64,000 nucleotides of DNA from Leucobacter sp. Psy1. Lineage in GTDB: Bacteria; Actinomycetota; Actinomycetes; Actinomycetales; Microbacteriaceae. Position numbers and translations under genes: made by a program. The notes beneath the pieces are model-generated. The model was given only the letters and a program-made list of their open reading frames with translations. It ran no database searches and was not told the origin of the DNA. The first letter of the stretch is position 1. Each line of letters starts with the position of its first letter. The DNA lies in the NCBI RefSeq assembly GCF_020096995.1, contig NZ_CP083692.1:558001-622000 (forward strand). The letters are read 5' to 3'. This document shows, piece after piece, positions 1-7,357 of this stretch.

Positions 1-1130
1 GAGCCGACGTAGGCGTTGTAGTCCTGCACTCCGCGTGAGAGCGTGCGGCCGAGCTTGTCGAGGTGCGTGGCGGTGCGGCCGATGCGGCGGTGGAGTTCAC
101 GGCTCAAGTCGAAGAGGGTGCGTGCTTCTGTCGTCAGCGATTCCTGTCTCCAGCTGTGCGCGATCGACTTGAGGATCGCCCACAGGCTGACCGGTGAAGC
201 GAGGGCGACGCGGCGCTCGAAGGCGAACTCGAGAAGGAGGGGATCGGCGTCGAGCGCGCTGGAGAGCAGCGACTCGCTCGGCACGAACGCGACGACGAGT
301 TCAGGCGAATCCTCGAGCGCGCTCCAGTAGTCGCGGTTGCTGAGCGCGAGCACGTGGTCGCGGAGAGCTTTCGCGTGTTTCGCGAGGAGTTCGCGTCGGC
401 GTGCTCCCGTTTCGTCGTCGACGGGGTCGAGGTGCTGAGCCTGCAGGTGCGCGTCGAACGGCACCTTCGCGTCGATCGCAAGCGCTTTTCCACCCGGCAG
501 GTGGATGACCACGTCGGGGCGGGCACCCCCGTGCTCGGTGGTGAGCTGATGCTGCACCGTGAAATCGACGTGCTCGAGCATGCCTGCAGCCTCGATGATG
601 CGCCGCAACTGGGTCTCGCCCCAGATGCCGCGCGTGGTGTTCGATCGGAGCGCCGACGCGAGGGACTCTGCGGTGCCGCGCAGCTTCTCCTCCGCAGTCG
701 CCGCCTGGCGGAGCTGCTCGGTCAGTTCGCCGTGCTGGGCGGCGCGTTGCTGCTCGAGCGTCGTGACGGTCCGCTCGAGTTTACCGACGCTGTCGCGCAA
801 CGGCGCGAGGTGCTGGAGGACGCGCTGCTCCTCGCGATCCTGCTCGGCGCGCTGCTCGAGTGCGCTGTGGGCGTCGCGCAGCCGCTCTTCGAGGCCGCGC
901 GCCCGCGTCTGATGCGCCGCGAGTTCCTCGCGAACCCGGCGATGCTCGCCCTCGGCGTCGAGTCGTGCCTGCTGCACGGCCAGAGCCCGCTCCTGCTCGG
1001 CGCGGGAACGCACCTCGTCGACGCGGACCTCACCGGAAGCGACGCCCGAACGGCGCCCCGCGAACCAGCCGGCCAGGGCGGCGACCAGCGCGATCACGAC
1101 GGTGAGGAACGATGCGGCGAGGGGAGTCAT
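1..1130 (-). CDS. rmuC: DNA recombination protein RmuC, C-terminal end cut off by window edge
   Basis: The frame is open from an ATG at 1128-1130 to the left edge, so the C-terminus is missing and about 376 residues are visible. The product starts with a short hydrophobic segment (about residues 4-20, LAASFLTVVIALVAALAGW) followed by a long charged, coiled-coil-like stretch. The last visible residues include LGRTLSRGVQDYNAYVGS, which matches the conserved region of the RmuC family, where a Tyr-Asn pair precedes a Val-Gly-Ser. RmuC proteins have a nuclease-like fold and limit recombination at inverted repeats; the biochemical activity is poorly defined. The gene runs leftwards with an exonuclease gene upstream in the same orientation, a plausible DNA-repair pairing by inference only. 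Confidence 0.85.
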   Translation of the reverse strand, partial: MTPLAASFLTVVIALVAALAGWFAGRRSGVASGEVRVDEVRSRAEQERALAVQQARLDAEGEHRRVREELAAHQTRARGLEERLRDAHSALEQRAEQDREEQRVLQHLAPLRDSVGKLERTVTTLEQQRAAQHGELTEQLRQAATAEEKLRGTAESLASALRSNTTRGIWGETQLRRIIEAAGMLEHVDFTVQHQLTTEHGGARPDVVIHLPGGKALAIDAKVPFDAHLQAQHLDPVDDETGARRRELLAKHAKALRDHVLALSNRDYWSALEDSPELVVAFVPSESLLSSALDADPLLLEFAFERRVALASPVSLWAILKSIAHSWRQESLTTEARTLFDLSRELHRRIGRTATHLDKLGRTLSRGVQDYNAYVG

Positions 1131-1202
1131 GCCCTCATCGTCTCAGGTGCCACCGACATCGGCGAAGATAGCCCGTACCTCGCCGCACGCGCCGCTACGG
1201 CG

Positions 1203-1787
1203 CTACAGCTTCAGCGGGATCGCCTTCAGCGTCTGGATGCGGAGGCCAGTAGTCTTCGCGAGCGCGGTCACGCTCGAGGCGGCATGGCGTCGCGCGGCAT
1301 CGATGATGATGGCGGCGCAGGCTTCGGCGTCGGCGAGTGCGTTGTGGTGCGAGAACTCGCCGAACCCGGCGGCAGCGGCCGCGAGGGGCAAACGGTGCGA
1401 GGGGATGTCATAGGTTTTTCGGGACACCTGAACGCTGCAGAGGTAGCGCAGCTTCGGCACCGGGGTGATGGTCTCGGCGCAGGCGCCGCGGATCACGCCC
1501 ATGTCGAACCCGGCGTTGTGCGCGACGGCGACGTCGGCGCCGATGAAGTCGCGCAGCTGCTGCAGCTGGTCGCCCCACTCCGGTGCGTCGGTAACCATCG
1601 CGGGCGTGATGCCGTGGATCCGGATGTTCATCGACAGAAACTCGCCGTGGGTCGCCGGGGGCCGGATCAGCCACTCCGCCCGTTCGACGACGGCACCGCC
1701 CCGCACCCGGACGAGCCCGACGGCGCAGGCGGATGAGGAGTGGCTGTTCGCGGTCTCGAAATCGATCGCGGTGAAGTCGACGGGCAC
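1203..1787 (-). CDS. DEDDh-family 3'-5' exonuclease (DnaQ-like)
   Basis: This 194-aa protein is a stand-alone exonuclease domain. All five DEDDh residues can be placed: D9 and E11 in AIDFETAN, D95 in HNAGFDMG, H148 and D153 in HHNALADAEA. Such enzymes remove nucleotides from 3' ends using two metal ions; the type resembles the DNA polymerase III epsilon proofreading domain and RNase T-like proteins, but which substrate applies here is not visible. The start is GTG at 1785-1787, which places the first beta strand (FTAIDFET) directly at the N-terminus as in the family. The gene lies 72 bp upstream of rmuC on the same strand. I see no strong Shine-Dalgarno sequence; a leaderless start is possible. 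Confidence 0.85.
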   Translation of the reverse strand: MPVDFTAIDFETANSHSSSACAVGLVRVRGGAVVERAEWLIRPPATHGEFLSMNIRIHGITPAMVTDAPEWGDQLQQLRDFIGADVAVAHNAGFDMGVIRGACAETITPVPKLRYLCSVQVSRKTYDIPSHRLPLAAAAAGFGEFSHHNALADAEACAAIIIDAARRHAASSVTALAKTTGLRIQTLKAIPLKL

Positions 1788-1895
1788 TCGTCAAGACTGA
1801 CATACCCCACTGACACGTACCCGAAGAAGGGGGCCGAGACCGCCACGGCGATCCCGACCCCTTCGGTCAGCCGGCTGCTGAACCCTGTCAGCGCA

Positions 1896-3473
1896 TCAGT
1901 GCTCCACCGGTGGCTCTGCGCCGAATCCGGTGAGCTCGCGTACTTCCATCTCGGCGGCGAGGGCGCGGGACTCCTTGGCGCGGGACGTCACCGACCCGAG
2001 CCACCCGAGGAAGAAGCCGATCGGGATCGAGACGATACCGGGGTTCGACAGCGGGAAGAGCGCGAAGTCTGCGGTCGGGATCATCGAGGTCTCGCTGCCG
2101 GAGACGACCGGCGAGAACGCGATGAGCACGAGCGCGGAGATGAGCCCGCCCAGCATCGACCACACGGCGCCGCGGGTCGTGAACCTCGACCAGAACAGCG
2201 AGAAGAGGATCGTCGGCAGGTTCGCGCTCGCCGCAACCGCGAAGGCGAGTGCGACGAGGAACGCGACGTTCTGACCCTGTGCCCCGATGCCGCCGAGGAT
2301 CGCCGCCGCGCCGATCACGAGGGTCGTGATCTTCGCGACGCGGACCTCCTGCTTGGCGGAGGCGGTGCCCTTCTTGATGACGCTGTTGTAGATGTCGTGC
2401 GCGAAAGACGCCGACGCCGTGATCGTGAGCCCCGCGACAACCGCGAGGATCGTGGCGAACGCGACGGCGGAGATGAAGCCGAGCAGCAGCGGCCCGCCCA
2501 GTTCGAACGCGAGCATCGGGGCGGCCGAGTTCTGTCCGCCCGGCGCGTTCGCGATGGCGTCGGGGCCGACGAGGGCGCCAGCACCGAAGCCGAGGACGAG
2601 CGTGAACAGGTAGAAGATGCCGATGAGCCAGATCGCCCACACGACCGAGCGACGGGCTTCCTTCGCGGTCGGCACAGTGTAGAACCGCATGAGCACGTGG
2701 GGCAGGCCGGCGGTGCCGAGGACGAGCGCGAGCGCGAGCGACACGAAGTCGAGCGGGTTCGCTCCGTACTGGAGGCCGGGGGCGAGGACGTCGAGGCCGT
2801 TCTCGTTGAGCTCTGCCGCCCGACCGAGCAGTGCGGAGAAGTTGAACCCGAACATCGCGAGGGTCCACACCGTCATGACGGCGACGCCGCCGATGAGCAG
2901 CACGGCCTTGATGATCTGCACCCAGGTGGTTCCCTTCATGCCGCCGATCATCACGTAGATGATCATGACGACCCCCACGACGACGATCACGAGCGACTGG
3001 CCGAGAGCGTTGTCGAGCCCCAGGAGGAGCGAGACGAGCGCACCGGCGCCCGCCATCTGCGCGAGCAGATAGAAGAACGAGACGGCGAGTGTCGTCGTGG
3101 CGGCGGCCATGCGCACGGGCTTCTGCTTGAGTCGGAACGACAGCACGTCGGCCATGGTGAACTTGGCCGTGTTGCGCATGAGTTCGGCGACGAGCAGCAG
3201 CGCGACGAGCCACGCGACCAGAAAGCCGATCGAGTAGAGGAAGCCGTCGTACCCGTTCATCGCGATGGCGCCGCAGATGCCGAGGAACGATGCCGCCGAC
3301 AGGTAGTCACCGGCGATCGCGAGGCCGTTCTGCCTGCCGGTGAATGATCGACCGCCGGCGTAGTAGTCGGCTGCGGTCCGGTTGTTGCGGCTGGCGCGGA
3401 TCACGATCACCATCGTCACCGCGACGAACGCGAGGAAGATCGAGATGTTCAGGATCGGGTTGTTATCTTCCAT
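1896..3473 (-). CDS. actP: Cation/acetate symporter, SSS family
   Basis: This 525-aa integral membrane protein has about 13 hydrophobic segments and the sodium:solute symporter signature region AADYYAGGRSFTGRQNGLAIAGDYLSAAS split around residues 34-62, typical of ActP (YjcG). ActP takes up acetate and other short carboxylates with a cation. The upstream DUF485 gene overlaps its ATG by one base (TGATG), so the two are translationally coupled; this DUF485-actP pair is the standard arrangement (yjcH-actP). No acetyl-CoA synthetase gene is beside it in the window. The length matches the family. The exact substrate cannot be read from sequence; acetate is inferred from the family and the DUF485 partner. 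Confidence 0.9.
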   Translation of the reverse strand: MEDNNPILNISIFLAFVAVTMVIVIRASRNNRTAADYYAGGRSFTGRQNGLAIAGDYLSAASFLGICGAIAMNGYDGFLYSIGFLVAWLVALLLVAELMRNTAKFTMADVLSFRLKQKPVRMAAATTTLAVSFFYLLAQMAGAGALVSLLLGLDNALGQSLVIVVVGVVMIIYVMIGGMKGTTWVQIIKAVLLIGGVAVMTVWTLAMFGFNFSALLGRAAELNENGLDVLAPGLQYGANPLDFVSLALALVLGTAGLPHVLMRFYTVPTAKEARRSVVWAIWLIGIFYLFTLVLGFGAGALVGPDAIANAPGGQNSAAPMLAFELGGPLLLGFISAVAFATILAVVAGLTITASASFAHDIYNSVIKKGTASAKQEVRVAKITTLVIGAAAILGGIGAQGQNVAFLVALAFAVAASANLPTILFSLFWSRFTTRGAVWSMLGGLISALVLIAFSPVVSGSETSMIPTADFALFPLSNPGIVSIPIGFFLGWLGSVTSRAKESRALAAEMEVRELTGFGAEPPVEH

Positions 3474-3850
3474 CAGCGATCGCCCCCCTGCGCTGCGTTC
3501 CCGGCTCGTTCCTCCAGATCAGCGCGGATGTCGACGCTCAGCGGGTCGAGGCGCTTGTTCGCGAACCTCACGTAGATCATGGTGATCGCGAAGGTCGTGA
3601 CGAACTGGCCGAGGCCCAGGATGATGCCGAGGTTCACGTTGCCGAACACCGGTGTCGCCATGAAATCGTGGGCGTAGGCGGCGAGCAGCACGTAGGTGAT
3701 GAACCATACGAAGAATGCGACGGATACGGGGAACACGAAGCGGCGGAATCGACGCTTCAACTCGATGAACTCGGGGGACTCCTGCACGCTGATGTAATCG
3801 ATCGGCGGTGCGGCGTCGTTGTCTGGGCCCGGTGGGTGCTCGTCTGGCAT
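3473..3850 (-). CDS. DUF485 domain membrane protein (YjcH-like)
   Basis: A 125-aa protein with two hydrophobic segments (about residues 41-62 and 75-100) in the DUF485 arrangement, with a charged loop FIELKRRFRRFVFP before the first membrane segment. DUF485 proteins are small inner-membrane partners encoded immediately upstream of acetate symporters; their exact role is not settled. I chose the ATG at 3848-3850 rather than an upstream in-frame start because a strong GAGGAGG lies a few bases before it and the product then has the usual family length. The stop overlaps the actP start by one base. Confidence 0.85.
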   Translation of the reverse strand: MPDEHPPGPDNDAAPPIDYISVQESPEFIELKRRFRRFVFPVSVAFFVWFITYVLLAAYAHDFMATPVFGNVNLGIILGLGQFVTTFAITMIYVRFANKRLDPLSVDIRADLEERAGNAAQGGDR

Positions 3851-3863
3851 ACGACCTCCTCGT

Positions 3864-3898
3864 CGTGAATCACGGATCAGGCGCGTGCACCGCTGCAC
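3864..3898. promoter_or_regulatory. Palindromes upstream of the DUF485-actP operon
   Basis: The intergenic space between the divergent DUF485 and ychF genes carries a perfect 11-bp palindrome CGTGA-A-TCACG at 3864-3874 and a second inverted repeat GTGCA-CCGC-TGCAC at 3885-3898. Both sit just upstream of the DUF485 start. Carbon-source genes of this kind are often under CRP-type or RamB-type control in actinobacteria; the first palindrome has CRP-like half sites (GTGA/TCAC) but the spacing is too short for a standard site. Operator function is inference. Confidence 0.3.
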
Positions 3899-4019
3899 AC
3901 GCCTCAAGGAGGGCGATGGGCTCCAGTGCCTCGCGCCGGTATGGCTGTTTCACCGTATCGGCATTGTTGTTGCTGATGCAACGATCGGCGGCGCACGGGG
4001 TCCGGGACGCGCGCCGATG

Positions 4020-4025
4020 TAGAAT
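4020..4025 (+). promoter_or_regulatory. -10 element of a leaderless ychF promoter
   Basis: TAGAAT ends 8 bases before the GTG that gives the conserved YchF N-terminus, so transcription would begin at or next to the start codon. No Shine-Dalgarno sequence is present between them. No convincing -35 box is seen. Confidence 0.6.
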
Positions 4026-4033
4026 TGACGCCC

Positions 4034-5107
4034 GTGGCTCTTACTATCGGAATCGTCGGACTCCCGAACGTCGGCAAGTCGACCCTTTTCAACGCGCTGA
4101 CGCGCAATCAGGTGCTGGCGGCGAACTACCCGTTCGCGACCATCGAGCCGAACATCGGGGTCGTGAACCTTCCCGACTCGCGGCTCGACAAGCTGGCCGA
4201 GATCTTCGGGTCGGAGCGGATCCTGCCGGCGCCCGTGAGCTTCGTCGACATCGCGGGCATCGTCCGCGGCGCGAGCGAGGGTGAGGGGCTCGGCAACCAG
4301 TTCCTTGCGAACATCCGCGAGGCGGACGCGATCGCGCAGGTGGTCCGCGGGTTCGAGGATCCGGATGTCGTCCACGTCGACGGCGACGTCAACCCGGCGA
4401 GCGATATGGAGACGATCAACACCGAGCTGATCATCGCCGACCTGCAGACCATCGACAAGGCGCTGGTGCGCTACGAGAAAGAGCTCAAATCGAAGAAGAT
4501 CGATCCGTCGGTGGTCGCTACCGCGAAGGCGGCTCAGGAGGCGCTCAACGACGGGAAGCTGATCTCGCTCACGGACATCGATCTCGAGCCCATCAAGGAG
4601 CTCGGTCTACTCACGGCGAAGCCGTTCCTCTACGTGTTCAACGTCGACGAGGCGGTCCTGCAGGATCGGGCGAAGCTGGACGAGCTGGCCGCCCTCGTGG
4701 CGCCCGCCAAGGCGATCTTCCTCGACGCGAAGATCGAGAGCGAGCTCATCGAGCTCGACCCGGAGGATGCCGCTGAGATGCTCGCCTCGACCGGCCAGGA
4801 GGAGAGCGGCCTCGACCAGCTCGCCCGTATCGGCTTCGAGACGCTCGGACTGCAGACGTATCTGACGGCGGGACCGAAGGAGGCGCGCGCCTGGACGATC
4901 GCCCGCGGTGCGACGGCTCCGCAGGCCGCCGGCGCGATTCACACCGACTTCGAGAAGGGCTTCATCAAGGGCGAGATCATCTCCTTCGAGGATCTCGTCG
5001 AGGCCGGTTCGGTCGCCGAAGCGCGATCGAAGGGCAAGGCCCGCATGGAGGGCAAGGATTACATCATGCAGGACGGCGACGTCTGCGAGTGGCGGTTCAA
5101 CGTCTAG
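4034..5107 (+). CDS. ychF: YchF/Ola1-family P-loop ATPase
   Basis: This 357-aa protein is full length for YchF. It has the G1 loop GLPNVGKST at residues 9-17, the effector-like region YPFATIEPN, a G3-like DIAGIVRGAS, and the C-terminal TGS-type domain ending EWRFNV, the usual YchF terminus. YchF is a ribosome-associated, redox-regulated Obg-family protein that prefers ATP. I chose GTG at 4034 over a TTG nine bases upstream because it gives the family start MALTIGIVGLPNVGKS and fits a leaderless -10 box at 4020. The last 25 bases of the gene (5083-5107) are repeated exactly at 6930-6954, so the 3' end has served as an insertion site for the downstream element. Confidence 0.95.
   Translation: MALTIGIVGLPNVGKSTLFNALTRNQVLAANYPFATIEPNIGVVNLPDSRLDKLAEIFGSERILPAPVSFVDIAGIVRGASEGEGLGNQFLANIREADAIAQVVRGFEDPDVVHVDGDVNPASDMETINTELIIADLQTIDKALVRYEKELKSKKIDPSVVATAKAAQEALNDGKLISLTDIDLEPIKELGLLTAKPFLYVFNVDEAVLQDRAKLDELAALVAPAKAIFLDAKIESELIELDPEDAAEMLASTGQEESGLDQLARIGFETLGLQTYLTAGPKEARAWTIARGATAPQAAGAIHTDFEKGFIKGEIISFEDLVEAGSVAEARSKGKARMEGKDYIMQDGDVCEWRFNV
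5083..5107 (+). repeat. Left copy of 25-bp direct repeat (attL-like), ychF 3' end
   Basis: The 25 bases ending with the ychF stop codon (core TGCGAGTGGCGGTTCAACGT then CTAG) are identical to 6930-6954. The identity stops on both sides: the bases before and after the block differ between the copies. This is the pattern left by site-specific integration that restores the 3' end of the target gene. Confidence 0.85.
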
Positions 5108-5182
5108 TCGCGTTCCGCTTCAACTTGTGTTGGTAAGAGCAGTGGTGCTGGTCGGCTTGTAGTCGTACGTCACCCACCATGC

Positions 5183-5240
5183 TATGGTTATTGACATCAT
5201 GATCAGCCCGTTGCCGCAAGGCGCGGGCTGATTTTCTTTT
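5183..5240 (+). ncRNA. Candidate small structured RNA upstream of the Abi_2 gene
   Basis: A -10-like TATGGT at 5183-5188 would start transcription near 5195. The next bases form a near-perfect hairpin: ATCAGCCCG (5202-5210) pairs with CGGGCTGAT (5224-5232), and inside it GCC-GCAA-GGC (5213-5222) forms a second stem with a GNRA-type tetraloop. The 3' arm is followed by TTTTCTTTT to 5240, so the transcript would end there at about 46 nt. Structured RNAs (the AbiF motif) are described next to Abi_2 genes in other bacteria, which makes this a candidate of that kind. It could instead be only a terminator for ychF readthrough; the position inside the repeat-bounded element favours a link with the Abi gene. 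Confidence 0.5.
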
Positions 5241-5256
5241 GGCAGGAGATGTGAGC

Positions 5257-6240
5257 TTGGAGTACACGAAGGAGTGGCTACCGCTCGAAGGGCAAGTCGA
5301 TCGGCTCATCGCAAGAGGGCTTGAGGTCGAGGACCACGCGCGTGCCATCGCAACGCTTGAAGCGATCGGATACTACCGACTGACTGGCTATCTTTACTCC
5401 TTTTTGGAATCTGAGCAGTATTTCGATGAAGAGGGCCGCGAGTGCACTCGAGTGCTGGGCCGATACCGTCCTGGTACAGCACTGCATCACGCTGAGGCAA
5501 TCATTGATTTTGATCGGCAACTCAGGCTTTTGGTATTGGAGGGAGTCGAACGCATTGAGGTTGCTGTCCGCATGCGTACCGGCTATATTCTCGGGCGTAG
5601 CTCAGCATTTGCGCATGAGGAGATAGCTTGCTTCGACGATTCATTTACGCGTCCGGTCACCGATAGCCGCGAGCCTCGGCCGAGCAAGCATGTTCAATGG
5701 CTCGAGCGCGTCAAAATACGCAGGGATAGCTCAGACGAGCAGTTCGTCGCCCATTTTCGTGACAAGTATGACGACCGCATGCCTGTCTGGGCGCTTACTG
5801 AGCTCTTGGAGTTGGGGCACCTGTCGACCCTTTACCGCGGCATGCTGCAGAAAGACGCTGAAGAGCTCGCGGCGGAGTTCGGCGTGCCGAGGAAAAAGAT
5901 GATGACAAGCTGGCTTGCCAGCCTGAACTATGTTCGAAATGTCGCGGCCCATCATGCGCGGCTTTTCAACAGGAAACTCCAGCACGCACCGTCGCGCCCC
6001 ACGACGGGAACGATACAGGAACTGAACCATCTCAGCGCACCTGGAGCCCCTAAAGCGGATTTTGGTACGTACAACGCGCTCGCGATCATTGCGTACCTCC
6101 TCAAATCAATCGACCTGGAACCGAGCTGGGCCCGGAACCTCACGGACCTCTTTCGTGCCTTCCCGAAGTCGCACGCGCTGACACTTCAATCGATGGGCGT
6201 CCCCGAGGGCTGGGAGGTGCTTGAGCTTTGGCGAGACTGA
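5257..6240 (+). CDS. Abi_2 (AbiD/AbiF-like) abortive infection protein with HEPN motif
   Basis: This 327-aa protein is an Abi_2-family member. The N-terminal part has the family pattern LPLEGQVDRLIARGL followed by AIGYYRLTGYLYSF. The C-terminal part has ASLNYVRNVAAHHARLFN, in which R227-x4-H232 is the catalytic motif of HEPN ribonucleases. Abi_2 proteins act in phage defence; related AbiF proteins have been proposed as relatives of Cas13. AGGAG at 5244-5248 lies 8 bases from TTG 5257, 2 bases from GTG 5251 and overlaps TTG 5239, so I prefer TTG 5257, an unusual start that may keep expression low. The gene follows a hairpin RNA candidate, precedes a methyltransferase gene by 36 bp, and differs in base composition from its neighbours. 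The RNA target is unknown. Confidence 0.85.
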   Translation: MEYTKEWLPLEGQVDRLIARGLEVEDHARAIATLEAIGYYRLTGYLYSFLESEQYFDEEGRECTRVLGRYRPGTALHHAEAIIDFDRQLRLLVLEGVERIEVAVRMRTGYILGRSSAFAHEEIACFDDSFTRPVTDSREPRPSKHVQWLERVKIRRDSSDEQFVAHFRDKYDDRMPVWALTELLELGHLSTLYRGMLQKDAEELAAEFGVPRKKMMTSWLASLNYVRNVAAHHARLFNRKLQHAPSRPTTGTIQELNHLSAPGAPKADFGTYNALAIIAYLLKSIDLEPSWARNLTDLFRAFPKSHALTLQSMGVPEGWEVLELWRD

Positions 6241-6276
6241 TTCATGAACTCGTTGAATACCGCTGAAGGGCGCATT

Positions 6277-6891
6277 ATGAGCACTGAGTATGGACCCCAG
6301 GTGGTGCGCGAAGCTTACGAATCTCGCGCGATCGAGTACACGAAAGCCCTCGGAACTATCGAAACAATGTCTCCGGTGGATCTAGCAGCGATAGAAAGAT
6401 GGTCCCGTGGCATTGGCGGTCGCATTGTTGACGCTGGTTGCGGTCCAGGGCACTGGACTGCGCATCTGCGTAATCTCGGTGCCGACATCGAGGGTATCGA
6501 TATGGTGCCAGCTTTTATCGAGGGTGCTCGGAGGTGCTTTCCCGGAACCACGTTCCGTCTGGGGAAACTGGATGCTCTCCCAGTACAGGCAGCCAGCCTA
6601 GCCGGAATCCTCGCCTGGTATTCCGTGATTCATGTGTCTCCGGAGCTGCTACCCGCAACCATTCAAGAGTTTGTCCGATGTCTTGAGCCTGGAGGAAGTC
6701 TGCTCCTTGGATTCTTCGAAGGGCCACAGGTTGAGTCGTTCGATCATGCCATCACCACTGCCTATTTCTGGCCCGTGAATGAGCTGAGTCGATTTCTTGT
6801 GGGTGCTGGTTTCGAAGTCATAGACGTGCAGATGCGAACCGACCCTGGTGTTCGACCTCATGCCGTGATAGCTGCACAGCTTGCCGATTGA
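6277..6891 (+). CDS. Class I SAM-dependent methyltransferase, cargo of the ychF element
   Basis: This 204-aa protein has a complete Rossmann-type methyltransferase core: motif I IVDAGCGPGHWTAHL, motif II IEGIDMVPAFIEGAR and motif IV region ILAWYSVIHV. The C-terminal part contains SLLLGFFEG as post-motif strand. The substrate is unknown; the fold is that of small-molecule methyltransferases (Methyltransf_11/25 type) rather than DNA methylases, since no DPPY-like motif is seen. I chose ATG 6277 (after GAAGGG at 6265-6270) over ATG 6244; both give the same domain. It lies 36 bp after the Abi_2 stop inside the direct-repeat-bounded segment, so it may be part of the defence unit or simply a passenger. 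The distal repeat begins 38 bp after its stop. Confidence 0.8.
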   Translation: MSTEYGPQVVREAYESRAIEYTKALGTIETMSPVDLAAIERWSRGIGGRIVDAGCGPGHWTAHLRNLGADIEGIDMVPAFIEGARRCFPGTTFRLGKLDALPVQAASLAGILAWYSVIHVSPELLPATIQEFVRCLEPGGSLLLGFFEGPQVESFDHAITTAYFWPVNELSRFLVGAGFEVIDVQMRTDPGVRPHAVIAAQLAD

Positions 6892-6929
6892 TCTGAATTC
6901 TTCAACACGTTTGCTATCTGGGGGCACTC

Positions 6930-6954
6930 CTGCGAGTGGCGGTTCAACGTCTAG
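6930..6954 (+). repeat. Right copy of 25-bp direct repeat (attR-like)
   Basis: Exact duplicate of the last 25 bases of ychF, including its TAG. Here it is not part of any coding sequence, which supports the view that this copy was created by integration or carried on the incoming element. Confidence 0.85.
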
Positions 6955-7023
6955 AACGTTGATTTCACGCGCTTCGTGAGTCGTGCAATTGGCGCTCATC
7001 GCGCTGTGCCTCCGAACCGTTCG

Positions 7024-7039
7024 CATGATGGATATCATG
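7024..7039. promoter_or_regulatory. Operator-like inverted repeat before the antitoxin gene
   Basis: CATGAT-GGAT-ATCATG is a perfect 6-bp inverted repeat with a 4-bp spacer, ending 27 bp before the antitoxin start. FitA/VapB-type ribbon-helix-helix antitoxins repress their own promoters by binding short palindromes, so this is a good autoregulatory operator candidate. Confidence 0.5.
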
Positions 7040-7066
7040 AGTGCTCTCACTCAGGAGGTGATGTTC

Positions 7067-7357
7067 ATGTCGTCCATCATCGTGCGGGGCCTTGATGAAT
7101 CGGTCAAGAACCAATTAGTCGCGCGGGCGAAACGTCATGGCCAGTCGATGGAGGCCGAAGTACGCGACATCCTCACCCAAGCAGCGCAGCGTCCGAACAT
7201 CGGGGTTGCGCTGATGCGAGCGGCACAAGGTGCCGGTGGAATCGACGATCTTCCAGTTCCCGAGCGCAACGACTTCGCTCGTCGACCCGTGGACGCACTG
7301 AGCACACGAATCAGCAGCTTTCGCCGAGAGCTCCCGTCCTCGAATTCCTGGGGATAG
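7067..7357 (+). CDS. FitA/VapB-like ribbon-helix-helix antitoxin, orphan, aberrant C-terminus
   Basis: The product (96 aa) begins MSSIIVRGLDESVKNQLVAR, then HGQSMEAEVRDILTQA, the ribbon-helix-helix DNA-binding pattern of FitA-like antitoxins, and continues with IDDLPVPERNDFAR, the usual toxin-binding tail. The expected stop soon after this tail is missing; another 30 or so residues of unconserved sequence follow, ending PSSNSWG. I chose ATG 7067 because AGGAGG at 7053-7058 is 8 bases upstream. No PIN-domain toxin follows, although in fitAB/vapBC operons the toxin start overlaps the antitoxin stop. The gene is therefore probably a degraded toxin-antitoxin remnant or a solitary repressor. It lies 112 bp beyond the distal repeat of the Abi element. 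Confidence 0.65.
   Translation: MSSIIVRGLDESVKNQLVARAKRHGQSMEAEVRDILTQAAQRPNIGVALMRAAQGAGGIDDLPVPERNDFARRPVDALSTRISSFRRELPSSNSWG

Larger units (their letters stand above)
5083..6954. mobile_element. Small putative integrated defence element at the 3' end of ychF
   Basis: A segment of about 1.87 kb bounded by perfect 25-bp direct repeats. It contains a hairpin RNA candidate, an Abi_2-family gene and a methyltransferase gene, all on the plus strand, and is visibly richer in A/T than the flanking chromosome. There is no integrase, transposase or terminal inverted repeat, so it would be non-autonomous, mobilised in trans, or the remnant of a larger island. The repeats are direct observation; the mobility is inference. 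Confidence 0.65.

Noticed and set aside
354-1736. Long plus-strand open frame opposite rmuC and the exonuclease gene
   Set aside because: It is antisense to two genes with clear family motifs, has a composition typical of shadow frames in high-G+C DNA and no recognisable domain.
1740-3347. 535-aa plus-strand frame opposite actP
   Set aside because: It is rich in Arg/Asp/Glu/His as expected for the reverse of a membrane-protein gene; actP has all its family features on the other strand.
5097-5348. Small minus-strand frame over the ychF-Abi gap
   Set aside because: It has no family pattern and crosses the repeat border and the hairpin; the plus-strand features explain the region better.
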